A stretch of DNA of 64,000 nucleotides from Acetomicrobium hydrogeniformans ATCC BAA-1850. GTDB taxonomy: Bacteria > Synergistota > Synergistia > Synergistales > Acetomicrobiaceae. The notes beneath the pieces were generated by a model. It saw only the letters and a list, made by a program, of their open reading frames with translations. It had not been told where the DNA came from and did not search any database. Made by a program: the position numbers and the translations under genes. This document shows, piece by piece, positions 39,628-48,326 of the stretch (position 1 is its first letter; every line of letters starts with the position of its first letter). The stretch spans positions 372,001-436,000 of the forward strand of contig NZ_ACJX03000001.1 in the NCBI RefSeq assembly GCF_000160455.2. The letters run 5' to 3'.

Positions 39628-39900
39628 TTATATCATTATCGTCTGGCCACCTTTTTCTAAGCCCAAAATTTGTTTGTCGAGATATTCTTGTCTCCGTAAG
39701 ACGTAAAAAACAACTGAATCTTCCTCCTCGTTAATTATTTTATGTAAGTCAGCTTTGAGTCTTGCAAACTGCGCGTTAGTGAGCTCGCCCTCAAGCAAAG
39801 AATTTTGAACCCAGTTAAGATACCGTCTCCCAACGTGAAGTACCTTAGTTACACGTTCTACGTTGACATCATAAGCCATAATTACAAACATTTTTACCAC
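39628..39900 (-). CDS. cas2: CRISPR-associated endonuclease Cas2
   Basis: 90 residues. Typical start MFVIMAYDVN (metal-binding Asp) and VLHVGRRYLNWVQNSLLEGELTNAQF, then EEEDSVVFYVLR, the ferredoxin-like fold of Cas2. With Cas1 it forms the spacer integrase. It overlaps the end of cas1 by 7 bases and is the last gene before the leader. Confidence 0.95.
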   Translation of the reverse strand: MVKMFVIMAYDVNVERVTKVLHVGRRYLNWVQNSLLEGELTNAQFARLKADLHKIINEEEDSVVFYVLRRQEYLDKQILGLEKGGQTIMI

Positions 39901-40892
39901 CTTGAAGCATAGGGCTCATAGGGATGGTCTTCTAAAAGATGTTTTTCAATTTTATATAAATCGAGCCTGATCAATCTGCGATAAGATACCTTTCGTCTTA
40001 ACGTTGGATGATCTATGGTCGTCCTTAACCTCTTCTCCCATTCCTCTATAAACTTTTGTCGTCCAGTTTCAGATAGATAAACTCCCTCAACACCGGAGGA
40101 AAAGTCCTTTGCCTTCAATTGATTTTTATTTATTAAAGAAAATATTAACCTATCAACAAAAATGGGTTTAAAAATTTCTGCAACGTCCAAATTTAAGCTA
40201 AAACGCCTGAAGTTGGTAGTATGCAAAAATCCTATCCTTGGATCGAGGTGAGTTCTGTAAATCTCACTTAAAACCGTGACGTAAAGCAAGGAGTTTCCAA
40301 AGCTAATTAATGCGTTCAGACGATTCTGCGGCGGCCTCCGCGTTCTTTTTGCGAAAGCAAAATCCTCATTATCGACAATGATATCAAAGGCACTGTAATA
40401 AATCTCACGGGCATTACCTTCGACTGCCATTAATGCTTCAGGGGAATTTTGCATTTCCACCGCAAGGTTAATTTGATTTAATTCTTCCAACGTATTCGAA
40501 AGGTCATCGATTCCTCTTCTTGCATAATATTCTAAAACTTTTTTCATATTGTTAATTGCACCAGAGACGAATCGCCTCGCAAGGTCCATTCTTTTGTGTG
40601 AATCCAAATAATGTTCTGATTGTTTTAAAATTAAGTAACCAGAATTATAGTATTCTCGAGGATAAAACGAACCTATATAATAACCATAATGGTTAAAGAA
40701 ATGCATCGTGATTTCGTTTTGCGTCAAAAACTCAAGAAATCGTTTATTAAAGTCCAGTTCGCCAAATATCTGTATATTAGCTATCGTTTCTACCGGCATG
40801 TAGCGTTTTTTGCCGTCGCCGTCCTTGAAAACTATCGTGTTTTGTTGTCTTTCTAGTGTTCCGCTTGAAAGTATATACATCGTCTGTTTCAT
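39894..40892 (-). CDS. cas1: CRISPR-associated endonuclease Cas1 (type I-B like)
   Basis: 332 residues from the ATG at 40892 (GGGGGT about 9 bases upstream; the longer frame runs into cas4). Starts MKQTMYILSSGTLERQQNTIVF, the usual Cas1 N-terminal beta domain. Catalytic residues are in VEGNAREIYY (Glu), FLHTTNFRRFSLNLDVAEIFKP (His and Asp). It integrates new spacers with Cas2, with Cas4 just upstream for PAM-side trimming. Overlaps: cas4 ends at 40900, cas2 begins inside its end. Confidence 0.95.
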   Translation of the reverse strand: MKQTMYILSSGTLERQQNTIVFKDGDGKKRYMPVETIANIQIFGELDFNKRFLEFLTQNEITMHFFNHYGYYIGSFYPREYYNSGYLILKQSEHYLDSHKRMDLARRFVSGAINNMKKVLEYYARRGIDDLSNTLEELNQINLAVEMQNSPEALMAVEGNAREIYYSAFDIIVDNEDFAFAKRTRRPPQNRLNALISFGNSLLYVTVLSEIYRTHLDPRIGFLHTTNFRRFSLNLDVAEIFKPIFVDRLIFSLINKNQLKAKDFSSGVEGVYLSETGRQKFIEEWEKRLRTTIDHPTLRRKVSYRRLIRLDLYKIEKHLLEDHPYEPYASRW

Positions 40893-40899
40893 ATTTTTT

Positions 40900-41451
40900 C
40901 TACCCCCAACAGAACTCCACATAAGCACAAGAGCGACACATACCAGACCATTCAACAACAGGCGGGCTAGGAAGTCCTATTAGTTGCGTTATATCTTCTA
41001 AGGCTGCCTCAACTTCCATTTCCTTTTCTTTGGTCAGTATCACGTCTTCTTTTCTTTTCTGCCGTGGAAAACGTAATTCACCGACAAGCCCATCAAACCC
41101 CTTATGCTTCAAGTAGTAAAGATAATAAAGCACTTGTAATCTTGAAGCTTCTATCATTTTATTAGAATACTTTACTTCGAGAACTTTACCGCTCTCTTCC
41201 AAAATATCAACTTTAATTAAAGAATCGATCAACACCTCGTGTTTCTTTAAACGGGGGTAACTTGTCTCGTGAAGGAGAGATCCTAAAGCAACCCTATCGC
41301 TCGCTTTTTCCATTTCTAAGTGGTGCGAGTAAAGCCAAAGCTTTCTATGGCACACCTCGTAATAGTAAACTTGGGTGCCGGTATAGAGAAATTTTTCCTC
41401 GCTATAGATATTACCTTCATTATTTTGATATGATTCATTATGCTGTTCCAT
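40900..41451 (-). CDS. cas4: CRISPR-associated exonuclease Cas4
   Basis: 183 residues. RecB-like nuclease with iron-sulphur cysteines: YYYEVCHRKLWLYSHHLEME near the N-terminus and MCRSCAYVEFCWG at the C-terminus. The nuclease core has GSLLHETSYPR, IKVDILEESGKVLEVKYSN (Asp and ExK) and LQVLYYLYYLKHKG. It processes prespacers and defines PAM length with Cas1-Cas2. It sits between cas3 (2 bases) and cas1, the usual type I-B order. The ribosome binding site is weak, so translation may depend on coupling to cas3. Confidence 0.93.
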   Translation of the reverse strand: MEQHNESYQNNEGNIYSEEKFLYTGTQVYYYEVCHRKLWLYSHHLEMEKASDRVALGSLLHETSYPRLKKHEVLIDSLIKVDILEESGKVLEVKYSNKMIEASRLQVLYYLYYLKHKGFDGLVGELRFPRQKRKEDVILTKEKEMEVEAALEDITQLIGLPSPPVVEWSGMCRSCAYVEFCWG

Positions 41452-41453
41452 CG

Positions 41454-43646
41454 TTATTTGATTATATTGCTTAAATCCTGGTCTTTATGTGTATCATCTT
41501 GATCTTCCTCTAAATAAGGTGGCAGTAATCCAATCTCATTGTCATATCTAAGGTTTGTAATAAGGTATCGGATGTCTTTGCATGGCGGAAACTCTTCAGG
41601 AAAACGATTAATCCACCAAATCGGTATAGGCGTCAGATATTCTACTATGCGCCATGTTTCGCCTCTTTCGTAAAGACCGTAAACGTCTGGTAAAAATGTT
41701 TTGGGTATTACGTCAATGGAAATCTGACCCCGGCGAGTGGTAAATTTGCTGCGCATACTTTCATCCGACAAATCTATCGTATAGCAACCTAACGCCTTTT
41801 GAATTTCTTCTACTGTTTGGGCTCCTTCATTAAATTCCCTCTTCCAGCTATCCAGGGCCATGATATATGCATAAAGCCGCTCAGTAGCACTAGCTAAATC
41901 GTAATCTGTCGGTAATTCAGGTAAGTCTCTTAAAATTTCAAGGCTGTAATCAAGTATCTCTTTTCCGTAAACATGCCTAGAATTTTCGGAGTACCTGCAA
42001 CATATCATTACGGGGGCTGGAGGTTGATCGTCAAATCGGTTAACTCGTCCCATACGTTGAACTAGAGCATCAATCGGGGCTATTTCAGTCAAAAGAACAT
42101 CATATGAGATATCCAGGCTAACTTCAACTATTTGAGTAGCGATAAAAATGGTGCCTGGTTTGGGATCTTTGACTTTTTCTTCCCTATTTTGTCTGTCTTG
42201 AAAGGTAAAACGAGCATGTAACAAATAGCATTCATCCCAATTTAACTCATTTTTCAATGTTTGATAAAGCATTTGGGCTTCGCGAATAGTATTAGCCACT
42301 ATAAGGACCCTTTTGCCGCTAATAGCGAAAGATAAAGCTCTTTCCAAAAAATTTTGCAACAAGTTATCTTCAAGGTGTAATCGATGACGAGTCCGTCGCC
42401 ATAGGTTGTGTTCGGCTTCTATCAGCGTTCCTTCGGGGAATAACTCTAATAACGATGGCGGGAGTGTAGCGCTGGCTATCGCAAGGCAAGCAGGTGGATC
42501 TGTCTCAAGCGCTTTCAAAAGGAGTCCTAAGGTATAAGGTTCATAGGCGTGAATTTCATCTAATACAATCTTAGATTGTTTGGCAAGGCATCTGCGCTCT
42601 TCCCAGTGACGCCCGTTAAGATGTGAGATCAAATATTGGTCTAGGGTGGCTACTGTAACTGGTTTTGCAAAAACAGATCCAAATAGCCGCTCCTCCAAAG
42701 GATCTTCGTCGCTCTCATTGCGAAGCATATAACTAGCTCTTCCATGCGCCAGTGCTACATTGTCGTTGCCATAAATCCGTCGCATGCGCCTCCACATGGC
42801 GTTTACGGTTGCTTGAGTAGGAAGCAGATATATTAAGCGATCCGTGTCATTTGCCCATAGCAAAAGTGCTTCAGTTTTACCGGTACCTGTGGGGGCTCGA
42901 AGTTGAATATTCTCGTCACAACTACATTCTGCTTGTAGCTGGAAGTTACGTAATGGGAATTTGCTTGTATGGGATTTGACTATCTGCTTTCCACTATTCA
43001 AAAACAATATAGAAGTATCATGCTTACCTGCCGATGCTAACCAATCAGCGAGGTGCAACACTGACTTTACTTGGGCAAAATCGCGCGTAGGAAGGCTTTG
43101 AAACAAGCCTCGTAGTGTGCTTCCAATGCTTATTTGAGTATCGTCAAGCATCGAGGCAGGCGAGTTATCTAACAGCGACCGTATTGAATCCATAAAATTA
43201 TTTGATTGTGGCAATTTGTCTACTTTAAACTGATATAGCAACCCCCAGGTTGCTTCTATAATTTTGTCCAGATCTGGATGAAAGTTCGGCTTTCCATAAC
43301 CCATGTATAACCTAGGAGACAATGGAGAATGATGCGTCAAAACAGCTGAAGTAGCAATAAGATCATTGGTATTCCAACCATAACTACGATTCAAACAAAT
43401 CTCTGCTACAAGCACAAATGGCATAGATGCTAGTGCGTGAGGATATGCCTTGTTGCGTTTCCCGCGAATATGTTGTTGAAAATCAACTGTGGCTTTGCCA
43501 ATATCATGTAATGCACAAGATAGTGCTATTTTCATTAATATGCGTTGGTCTAAATTAAAGTAGTTCGAAATATCACTTCCTAATCGCAAAACATCTCTTA
43601 GATGATCGATGAGCAAGACATCGGGCTTTGCTAAGAGTTTATCCAT
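41454..43646 (-). CDS. cas3: CRISPR-associated helicase/nuclease Cas3 with N-terminal HD domain
   Basis: 730 residues from ATG 43646 (AAGGGAG 10 bases upstream; an ATG seven codons earlier is possible). The HD nuclease is at ~1-220, with HLRDVLRLG, ALHDIGKATVDFQQH, YPHALASM and LTHHSPL. The SF2 helicase follows: LRAPTGTGKTEALLLWA (Walker A), KIVLDEIHAYEPYTLGLL (DEIH box), AIASATLPPSLL, then FIATQIVEVSLDISYDVLLTEIAPIDALVQRMGRVNR. It unwinds and degrades DNA marked by the type I-B Cascade. The first 16 bases overlap the end of cas5. Confidence 0.95.
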   Translation of the reverse strand: MDKLLAKPDVLLIDHLRDVLRLGSDISNYFNLDQRILMKIALSCALHDIGKATVDFQQHIRGKRNKAYPHALASMPFVLVAEICLNRSYGWNTNDLIATSAVLTHHSPLSPRLYMGYGKPNFHPDLDKIIEATWGLLYQFKVDKLPQSNNFMDSIRSLLDNSPASMLDDTQISIGSTLRGLFQSLPTRDFAQVKSVLHLADWLASAGKHDTSILFLNSGKQIVKSHTSKFPLRNFQLQAECSCDENIQLRAPTGTGKTEALLLWANDTDRLIYLLPTQATVNAMWRRMRRIYGNDNVALAHGRASYMLRNESDEDPLEERLFGSVFAKPVTVATLDQYLISHLNGRHWEERRCLAKQSKIVLDEIHAYEPYTLGLLLKALETDPPACLAIASATLPPSLLELFPEGTLIEAEHNLWRRTRHRLHLEDNLLQNFLERALSFAISGKRVLIVANTIREAQMLYQTLKNELNWDECYLLHARFTFQDRQNREEKVKDPKPGTIFIATQIVEVSLDISYDVLLTEIAPIDALVQRMGRVNRFDDQPPAPVMICCRYSENSRHVYGKEILDYSLEILRDLPELPTDYDLASATERLYAYIMALDSWKREFNEGAQTVEEIQKALGCYTIDLSDESMRSKFTTRRGQISIDVIPKTFLPDVYGLYERGETWRIVEYLTPIPIWWINRFPEEFPPCKDIRYLITNLRYDNEIGLLPPYLEEDQDDTHKDQDLSNIIK

Positions 43647-44338
43647 ACATAATTTCTCCCTTGACATTGATAGGCTGGTAAGTCTGGTATCTCAATTTCC
43701 AGCTCCAGCGGTAAGAAACTTAGTGTGACGGGGTTCCTCGGTTGGCGGAGTCTCTTTTTATCCAACTCAAAGCCTAGCGGTAAAGTCTCCACTAGCGGTG
43801 GTTCAAAGCAAATTCCCGACTTTAGTACAGGACGAATTTGCATCTGCCTAATGTCACCCGGTAATACAGTGCCACGAAAATATGATTCACCGATATTCAT
43901 TGCCTCTATGGCAACCTCCCCGATCGATAACAACTCATCTTCTCGTCCGAGCGAAAGCGCGTAAGCCGGATCTTTAAAAGCTTGTTCTAATTGTTTAAGT
44001 AGCTCTTCACTTCCACTATAAATTAGAGTATAAGACACACTAAATAACAATTCTCTCATATAAGGTGATCGTTCCATCTTGTTACCTTTAATTTTAAGTA
44101 AAGTCCACATATCACGGGCATGTCCGGGCACGATATTCATAAGAACAGAAACTTTTATATCTCGGAGAGGGCTATCGTGTGCCCAAAGCTTTTGGTCAGA
44201 CAACCCTAACGCGGCTCCTGCAATACCAAGAAGCGTCGTTGGAGGGGGCATGGGAAGAGTACGTTGATAGTTATGATCCAAAGGCCGCCTAAACGATGCA
44301 ACGGGGGCTTTAACTGTCACGCAAAGTATCCGTTCCAT
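43631..44338 (-). CDS. cas5: Type I-B Cas5
   Basis: 235 residues. Begins ILCVTVKAPVASFRRPLDHNYQRTLPMPPPTTLLGIAGAALGL, the Cas5 N-terminal ferredoxin-like segment that caps the crRNA 5' handle. It overlaps cas7 by 22 bases and cas3 by 16. Part of the Cst1-Cas7-Cas5 Cascade set. Confidence 0.9.
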   Translation of the reverse strand: MERILCVTVKAPVASFRRPLDHNYQRTLPMPPPTTLLGIAGAALGLSDQKLWAHDSPLRDIKVSVLMNIVPGHARDMWTLLKIKGNKMERSPYMRELLFSVSYTLIYSGSEELLKQLEQAFKDPAYALSLGREDELLSIGEVAIEAMNIGESYFRGTVLPGDIRQMQIRPVLKSGICFEPPLVETLPLGFELDKKRLRQPRNPVTLSFLPLELEIEIPDLPAYQCQGRNYVWINS

Positions 44339-45246
44339 AATTTGCTCACATCTGACTTGGCTTTTTCGATGGTCTCATGAACGGAAAAAACATCACCGTA
44401 GCCCTGTAGGGTTGCCCTGAGGTCGGCCTCGTTATCGAAAATACTAGGTTCTAAGCCAAAAAATATACTTTCACTGTAATCTTTAAACTTATTCAATGCA
44501 TTTTTAAGAGGCTCTATTTCAAGACAATACTTGTTATTTTCGTAGCTGGCAGTAAAGGCTTCTAAAAATACTGGATGTTTAACCATAAGTCGACAATAAG
44601 CTATAAATCTTGGAGAGAGATCTGCCAGCATTCGCGCAGTGCGCCCACCGCCCCAGAGGAGTTTCAAGGCTTCAAGGAGAGTTTGCAAACGCTTTCTGCG
44701 TTCGTCAGCGGCAAGTTCTCTTTTGTCCTTTTCGCCCGTTTCCAGAGGCGTAAATATGCCCACTCGATCCAACTCTACAAGTATTGTGCCTTTAAAGAGG
44801 TTGGCATAGAGCTCGGTTTCAAATACGTTGCCTCCTGCTGCCATCGTTTGCCCAAAACGCTCAAATGATCGGGTCCCAAGGTCACGATCACCTTGAAAAG
44901 GGAACAACCCTACCGCAGCGGAAACTCTAACAGGAGATGTTCTACGCTTCCCACCGGAAGGATCAAGATAGCCAAAGAGGTCTTCGTCTACAAATTCCCA
45001 TGGGCGAACCGGAGGCGTCACCTCCTGTCCACTCACCTTCGCAAACGGCTCAGACAATGTATAACCAAGTTCTTCCAATCGATCACGGAGCATTCGCCGA
45101 ATAGCTTGACCAGAGATGTATGGTATCGTGCTACCATCCGGCAGAGTAACTTTTTTAGTAACAACTACATTACCTTCTGTGTGCGAGGCGTTTACATTTG
45201 CCGCTGATACCTTTATCAGATAACCGATAGCGATTGCTTTACTCAT
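44317..45246 (-). CDS. cas7: Type I-B Cas7 (Cst2/DevR-like backbone subunit)
   Basis: 309 residues. GYLIKVSAANVNASHTEGNVVVTKKVTLPDGSTIPYISGQAIRRMLRDRLEE is the classical Cst2/DevR start, with later RTSPVRVSAAVGLFPFQGDRDLGTRSFER. It should polymerise along the crRNA in the type I-B Cascade. GAGGAGG lies shortly before the ATG. It follows cst1 by 4 bases. Confidence 0.93.
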   Translation of the reverse strand: MSKAIAIGYLIKVSAANVNASHTEGNVVVTKKVTLPDGSTIPYISGQAIRRMLRDRLEELGYTLSEPFAKVSGQEVTPPVRPWEFVDEDLFGYLDPSGGKRRTSPVRVSAAVGLFPFQGDRDLGTRSFERFGQTMAAGGNVFETELYANLFKGTILVELDRVGIFTPLETGEKDKRELAADERRKRLQTLLEALKLLWGGGRTARMLADLSPRFIAYCRLMVKHPVFLEAFTASYENNKYCLEIEPLKNALNKFKDYSESIFFGLEPSIFDNEADLRATLQGYGDVFSVHETIEKAKSDVSKLWNGYFA

Positions 45247-45250
45247 GGCT

Positions 45251-46744
45251 TTAATCCTCCTCTGCTATTTGAGATTCCACTGCTTGAGGCGCGCTCTTAC
45301 GTAAGAATCTGTTCATGGCGTAAATAGAAAGTAGTGTTTTAACCCGCACCCATGTTACTCCAGCGATACGCTCACCCTTCTCGATCCTGAGCAGTGCCTC
45401 TGGGATTGTAACATCCAAACGAAATTGGGCATCATTTAACACGCGATAGAATTCCTCTGGGTTTTTAGCGTTGCGCAGGGCATAGAGTATGCCCATCTCA
45501 TTATGCTCCTGCGCTTTTGCTCCAAGGTTATGACCAAAGCCTGCCAGGGTTCGTTGGAATTGTTCATCCATACCAAGCACCTCCCGAAGGTATAAGTCTA
45601 AAACATCTAACGTGCCCCAAACCAAGGGTCTAGGGTTTTGCTCTTTTGCGCGTACTTCAAATAGAAACTGCTCTATAAACGGAAAAGGGTCATTAAACTC
45701 TAACACAGCCCAAGCGATTTTATCCCGCCAAATCGACTCTCGTTTAGCTCTCTGATATGCTTCAAACTGCTGTAAGATCCGCACAATTTGCTGATGTGGG
45801 TTATCGACACTGGGTTTTTGAGACATTATGTTTACCCAACGATCATAGAGGTGGTATAGCGCTTGAAATTTAGTGAACTCCCTTAATGCCTTCATATCAA
45901 AAGCTTGCCCAGGTATGCCTGTTACTGCATAGAGAGTAACAGGTGACGGCGGCGTGCTATCTGAAACGACCCCAAAAAGAGCTGCTAAATAACGGCGCCC
46001 TTCTTCAGAAAGTTGGTCTGACTGGCGGATATGGGCGAAAAGAGCTAAAAGCAGTCCTAAAGTGGTCTCGTGAATGTAAGGGCCAAAGAAAGCAACGGGT
46101 GCATTGCCACCTTTTCCACCTTCTACGCGTAATGGTTGGAGAACTTCACGATGTAGGCGTTCCATTTCTTTAAGGTTGGAGTGAAAAACAAAAAAATGAA
46201 AAACGTCACGTCCCTGAGCCTTCCACAGCCAGCCCAGATATCCGGCCAGTCCAGCAAGTGCACAACGAGCACATAGCCTCAGACCCCTTTTAGCACCGGA
46301 ATAGAAATTACCAAATTTATTTGGATCTACAATGAGCGGGAACATCCACATTTTAGCGTCGATAAGGGGAGCTTTGTCTCCACATAGGTCACAAACATCA
46401 AGTTTTTTGCTGAGTTGAAGCTTAAGTTCAAATTTGGGAGGTTGCGTTGGATATTCTTTACCGTTTAGCTTGACCTTTTTACCGGGATTCCCGGCAACCT
46501 TAATAAATAAATTCGTGGGATAAACCCAGTTCGTTTTTTCGTATTCACGGAGTTGTCCCGTGGCTTCATCGTAGTAGTTATCCTTATTGCCGGTTTTTTG
46601 CACTAGTTTATCGAGTAGACACTGAAGCACATCGTCTGCCTCATATTCTCCTTCTCCGAATTCCCTTATTAGGACAATTAAACCATTGTCTATCCAAAAG
46701 TTCCCAGTGGGGTGGCTTAAGTCAATTGTTATAAAGTGACTCAT
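45251..46744 (-). CDS. cst1: Type I-B large subunit Cas8/Cst1 (CXXC-CXXC)
   Basis: 497 residues. Zinc-binding CXXC pairs are seen in KLDVCDLCGDKAP and LRLCARCALAG, the hallmark of Cst1. The N-terminus TIDLSHPTGNFWIDNGLIVL is also typical. As the Cascade large subunit it should recognise the PAM. The spacing to the upstream CARF-HEPN gene is only 28 bases, so the I-B genes appear to be transcribed together with the III-D and signalling genes. Subtype assignment rests on the Cst1-Cst2-Cas5-Cas3 order. Confidence 0.88.
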   Translation of the reverse strand: MSHFITIDLSHPTGNFWIDNGLIVLIREFGEGEYEADDVLQCLLDKLVQKTGNKDNYYDEATGQLREYEKTNWVYPTNLFIKVAGNPGKKVKLNGKEYPTQPPKFELKLQLSKKLDVCDLCGDKAPLIDAKMWMFPLIVDPNKFGNFYSGAKRGLRLCARCALAGLAGYLGWLWKAQGRDVFHFFVFHSNLKEMERLHREVLQPLRVEGGKGGNAPVAFFGPYIHETTLGLLLALFAHIRQSDQLSEEGRRYLAALFGVVSDSTPPSPVTLYAVTGIPGQAFDMKALREFTKFQALYHLYDRWVNIMSQKPSVDNPHQQIVRILQQFEAYQRAKRESIWRDKIAWAVLEFNDPFPFIEQFLFEVRAKEQNPRPLVWGTLDVLDLYLREVLGMDEQFQRTLAGFGHNLGAKAQEHNEMGILYALRNAKNPEEFYRVLNDAQFRLDVTIPEALLRIEKGERIAGVTWVRVKTLLSIYAMNRFLRKSAPQAVESQIAEED

Positions 46745-46772
46745 AGCACATCACTCCCTTGTACTGATATCA

Positions 46773-48326
46773 TTATGTAGAATGGTCGAAGATCAGAACT
46801 TCCCCAGTCGTTGGCGAAGAGTAAAGCAACCTACGAGCCTTTCCATGTATAGCATGAGCGACAGCAAGATATAACCAGATTGGCGCTTGACCTGTCAGCA
46901 CAACCTCGTTGCCTTCTCCTGCGAGCTCTTTTGCCCTCTCAAGGTAATTTGACAGTTCGTCCAGTTTAGCAACGCCACCATAGAGATCTTCAAAATCAAT
47001 TACAATACGCCCTCCGTAAATCGTTCGACCAGAAGCATTATTAAGCAATCCGCTTAAGTGCTTTAGGATTTCTCTTGTCCTTTGCTCAATATTCTGGATT
47101 CTTGCGACATCACGACGCATGCCACAGTGAGCCAAATCGTTACGAAGGTTCGTCAATTCGTCCCATAATCTAGCTACTTCATCGCTATTTGTTAGCTCAT
47201 TAAACCATTCAGGCACATTAGATTGTGAATCCCAACATTCTTTGGCTGCCACTCCGAGTGTTTTTTCGAGTTCCTGCTCGCGATAATTTCTATCAAGCCA
47301 ATCTCCATCGCCATGTTGTAGCGCGGTCCAATTGACAAGCCACTCCCGAGCCAACAGAACAGCCTGTATAAGTAAACCTTTTTCAAGAAAGTGTTCTATA
47401 ATAGCCAATTGCTTATTAAGATTATCTTTGTCTAAGCGATCGGGTTCCTTATGAGCGAACTTTGTTGCTTCAGAACAAATTTGCTCGAGTATTACGGCAA
47501 AAGGTCTCGCCCACCGCATAACTTCAACAGTAGTTTTATCTAATAGTGGTAGCAAATCATGAGCATATTGCATCGCATCACGTGGACGAGCCAATTGTAA
47601 GGCTTGAGAAAACGATTGTAATTTACTTGCGACATTTTGCATATACCTTGGCAGGTCATCGTTAGAGGATCGACTTTGCCATGCTCGTTGGTGAATATTC
47701 CTCAAACGCTCTGCCAACAAAGTAGCGTCGCTACGCTTAAGCAAAAACTCCGCTCCACTAAGCCAATCGAGTAAATCCAGAAGAGGCGTCAGGTCAAAGA
47801 TGGGTGCTCTGTCTTCAGGGTTAGGGGGAACATTGAACGGCTTTCGGGCTTCATAAGCGCCGTAGACTATGTGTTCTACGGTCACTTCCTTTGTCCGCCG
47901 TAAGTAGGCAGCGATGGCAAGTACAAGCATTGGGATTGACCGGAGGGCATGTGTAATGTCCAATACGATTTTGTCACCCTCGTTGACCGTTGAGACAACT
48001 CGATCAAATATCTTCCAAAGCTCAGCTTCCGAGCGCCCTTCTGGAATATCTACTGGCTCAACAATGGCACCCAGGCGATCTTGAAGGATTTCTAAATAAG
48101 TTCTCTCTTCTTTGGGTCCTGGAGTTGTCTGGTTATGTGCAGAGTGCCGACTACTACATGGCAGTTTATTTTTAGCTGTTTCCGTTACAAAGACCAGTAG
48201 CTTTTCTGGCTCAAATATGTGAGTGACAGCCTCTGGGAAAAGATATGTCTGTACCGCCTTTTCTTCCTGCCATACATATGTAACCTCCTTGTAATCACCG
48301 GTTCCAAGGAATGTTAAAACTTTCAT
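46773..48326 (-). CDS. CARF-HEPN RNase (Csx1/TIGR02221-like) with C-terminal Csx3-like domain
   Basis: 517 residues. The N-terminal CARF domain (~1-190) has FLGTGDYKEVTYVW and IVLDITHALRSIPMLVLAIAA (DxTH motif at 123-126). The helical HEPN region (~200-420) ends with the RNase motif LRNDLAH (R395, H400, R-x4-H). This is a Csx1-type RNase switched on by cyclic oligoadenylate from Cas10. Beyond the HEPN, residues ~436-517 form an added domain: GGRIVIDFEDLYGG, then VVLTGQAPIWLYLAVAHAIHG, then RLLYSSPTTGEVLIFDHS. These match the Csx3 pattern (sGraPiWLY..l.H..h, a tyrosine strand, a final His). The acidic YDP segment of Csx3 reads YSSP here, so catalysis is uncertain. ATGA overlap with the ring nuclease upstream. 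Csx1-Csx3 fusion is inference; CARF-HEPN is firm. Confidence 0.85.
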   Translation of the reverse strand: MKVLTFLGTGDYKEVTYVWQEEKAVQTYLFPEAVTHIFEPEKLLVFVTETAKNKLPCSSRHSAHNQTTPGPKEERTYLEILQDRLGAIVEPVDIPEGRSEAELWKIFDRVVSTVNEGDKIVLDITHALRSIPMLVLAIAAYLRRTKEVTVEHIVYGAYEARKPFNVPPNPEDRAPIFDLTPLLDLLDWLSGAEFLLKRSDATLLAERLRNIHQRAWQSRSSNDDLPRYMQNVASKLQSFSQALQLARPRDAMQYAHDLLPLLDKTTVEVMRWARPFAVILEQICSEATKFAHKEPDRLDKDNLNKQLAIIEHFLEKGLLIQAVLLAREWLVNWTALQHGDGDWLDRNYREQELEKTLGVAAKECWDSQSNVPEWFNELTNSDEVARLWDELTNLRNDLAHCGMRRDVARIQNIEQRTREILKHLSGLLNNASGRTIYGGRIVIDFEDLYGGVAKLDELSNYLERAKELAGEGNEVVLTGQAPIWLYLAVAHAIHGKARRLLYSSPTTGEVLIFDHST

